Origin: an uncultured Cryptobacterium sp.
GTDB taxonomy: Bacteria; Actinomycetota; Coriobacteriia; Coriobacteriales; Eggerthellaceae
Length of the DNA: 64,000 bases
Direction of reading: 5' to 3'
Assembly: GCA_958410215.1 (NCBI GenBank)
Contig: CATYOF010000001.1
Span: forward strand, 62,001-126,000
The notes under the pieces were generated by a model, which saw only the letters and a list, made by a program, of their open reading frames with translations, was not told the origin of the DNA and did no database searches. Shown here in pieces: positions 62,788-64,000 of this stretch (position 1 is its first letter; every line of letters begins with the position of its first letter). The translations under genes were made by a program, and so were the position numbers.

Positions 62788-64000
62788 GTGGACTTTACTA
62801 ATCGTTGGCACGCATTTTTCGATCGAACCGTTCCCAATATTGTTCTACGAATGATAGTTATGGTTTTTGGCTTAGCCTTCGTTGCCGCATCGGTTGGTTT
62901 AACACGAGCAACTGGTCTTGGAACTTCTCCTATTTCATGTGTTCCCACCACCCTTTCTTTCTTTACCCCCTTAACCGTTGGCGGCTGGACGTTTGTTATG
63001 AACGTTTTGTTCGTGCTCATCCAAATACTTTTACTTAGACGTAATTTTAAAATCGTACAGCTTCTGCAAGTTCCTTACGTTTTTGTGTTTTCGGCATTGA
63101 TTGACTTCTTTGTACCCATCTTCGAATTGGTACCTATGCCTAATTACCTCGCACAGCTCTTCTTTAGCGTTGTTGGCTGCTTCATGACTGCCTTTGGCGT
63201 ATTTCTCCAGGTAAAAGCAAGTTTTCTTACGCTACCGGGCGAAGGTATTGTACTCAGTGTTGCCAAGGTATCTAAGTGGCCTTTCCCTAAATGCAAAATT
63301 GGATTTGATGCCAGCAACGTTATCATCGCTACGGTTGCTTCCCTAGTTGCCATGGGCGGCTTATACGGCGTTCGTGAAGGTACTATTATTTCCGCCCTTG
63401 CGGTAGGTGCCATCGTAGGGCTATTCAATCGACTTTTTTCTCATTTCGAAAAATTCTGTCCCATCAAAGGTCACCTTACCCTTACCGCTACCACTATGGC
63501 AGCCCCCGATGAGGCATCTGCTGAAACCACTCGAAAAACCAAACCGCGCAGTGCGGAAAACCCCGCCGAAACTCCTTTGGTTATTACTATTTCCCGCCAG
63601 TTCGGATCAGGCGGCCGCGAAATTGGTCAAGCCATTGGCAAACTTCTTAATATCCCGGTATTTGATCGTTCGTTAATTGAACTCACCGCCAAAGAATCGG
63701 GCTTAACACCTGACTACGTAAAAACGCACGAGCAAGAAGTTCGACGCGGTATTATGTACAACCTTTACATGCAAAGCTACGCAAGTTTTGGAATTGAGCC
63801 CACCCAGACCGATGAATTATGGCTTGCTCAGGCGCGCGCAATTACCCGCATTGCCGATCAGGGAAGCTGCGTTATCGTAGGACGTTGCGCAGGTGCGGTA
63901 CTGCAAAATCGTCCCAATGTGTTTAATGTCTTCGTTCATGCTCCCCTTGTTCCTCGTATTGCCAGGGTAATGAAGCGTGAAAACGTAGACCACATGAAGG
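62788..64000 (+). CDS. Fusion of YczE-like membrane domain and cytidylate-kinase-like domain (3' end outside window)
   Basis: The frame runs from GTG at 62788 (AAAGGAAG upstream) through the window edge. Residues 1-230 form a six-helix membrane domain of the YczE/YitT-like type (DUF6198), with ATGLGTSPISCVPTTLSF, VGGWTFVMNVLFVLIQILLLRR and LPGEGIVLSVAKVSKWPFPKCKIGFD. After a linker of about 35 residues (PDEASAETTRKTKPRS), a cytidylate-kinase-like domain begins: LVITISRQFGSGGREIGQAIGKLLNIPVFDRSLIE and GSCVIVGRCAGAVLQ. Its P-loop is the GSGGREIG type. A normal cmk exists at 16242-16913, so this copy has another job. Confidence 0.88.
   Translation, partial: MDFTNRWHAFFDRTVPNIVLRMIVMVFGLAFVAASVGLTRATGLGTSPISCVPTTLSFFTPLTVGGWTFVMNVLFVLIQILLLRRNFKIVQLLQVPYVFVFSALIDFFVPIFELVPMPNYLAQLFFSVVGCFMTAFGVFLQVKASFLTLPGEGIVLSVAKVSKWPFPKCKIGFDASNVIIATVASLVAMGGLYGVREGTIISALAVGAIVGLFNRLFSHFEKFCPIKGHLTLTATTMAAPDEASAETTRKTKPRSAENPAETPLVITISRQFGSGGREIGQAIGKLLNIPVFDRSLIELTAKESGLTPDYVKTHEQEVRRGIMYNLYMQSYASFGIEPTQTDELWLAQARAITRIADQGSCVIVGRCAGAVLQNRPNVFNVFVHAPLVPRIARVMKRENVDHMK

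Overview
The window looks like chromosomal DNA of an anaerobic actinobacterium of class Coriobacteriia (Eggerthella/Slackia relatives), with fairly low GC for that group. The reasons are a Lys/Ala-rich N-terminus on the primary sigma factor, the order scpA-scpB-rluB-tyrA-aroA-cmk-plsC-ispH-der-plsY-gpsA, a FixABCX/acyl-CoA dehydrogenase block, a TAXI-type TRAP transporter, a DUF1461 membrane protein, and a YczE-like membrane domain fused to a cytidylate-kinase-like domain. A Firmicute is not formally excluded from sequence alone. No rRNA, CRISPR array, intact phage or intact insertion sequence was seen.

Layout. 1-10.7 kb (minus strand): information-processing and housekeeping genes: comM (cut by the window edge), yraN, rnhB, rplS with a structured leader, azlCD, dgt, a zinc-ribbon coiled-coil protein, a Nif3-like protein, a PHP phosphatase, a cysteine desulfurase and rpe. 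10.8-24.4 kb (minus): a tightly packed run, mostly overlapping or 0-3 nt apart: ABC-F ATPase, trmL, scpA, scpB, rluB, tyrA, aroA, cmk, plsC, ispH, der, plsY, gpsA, and an alkyltransferase-like gene that has lost its catalytic cysteine. 24.4-33.8 kb: an energy-metabolism island with a LysR regulator, an MFS carrier, fixX, fixC, etfA/fixB, etfB/fixA and a CaiA-like acyl-CoA dehydrogenase on the minus strand, divergent from a second acyl-CoA dehydrogenase. 33.9-40.4 kb: a LysR regulator divergent from a TAXI receptor and its fused TRAP permease, then an RmlD-like reductase and a FabK-like flavoprotein. 40.8-45.9 kb: tRNA-Met(CAT), trpS, tRNA-Asn(GTT), an unknown membrane protein, cysK, a decayed integrase tail among inverted repeats, and a low-molecular-weight tyrosine phosphatase. 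46-57 kb: an AlbA_2 protein, an SLC13/ArsB-type permease, rlmKL, rpoD, priA and metK. 57.2-64 kb: a radical SAM/SPASM protein divergent from a TetR regulator across a near-perfect 30-bp dyad, an ATP-grasp-like protein, a DUF1461 protein, a 199-bp hairpin element, yqeY, and the YczE/cytidylate-kinase fusion that runs off the end.

How the genes work together. The FixABCX set with two acyl-CoA dehydrogenases can move electrons between an acyl-CoA/enoyl-CoA couple and the quinone or ferredoxin pool. The CaiA-like member lacks the usual catalytic glutamate, as CaiA itself does, which suggests reduction of an unsaturated acyl-CoA. No CoA-transferase, ligase or hydratase is nearby, so substrate activation must be encoded elsewhere. 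The most unusual points are the Cys-to-Thr alkyltransferase homologue, the predicted H-type pseudoknot in the rplS leader, the TetR/radical SAM operator, the 199-bp hairpin element, and palindromes shared after trpS and rpoD. I found no clear-cut new multi-gene system.
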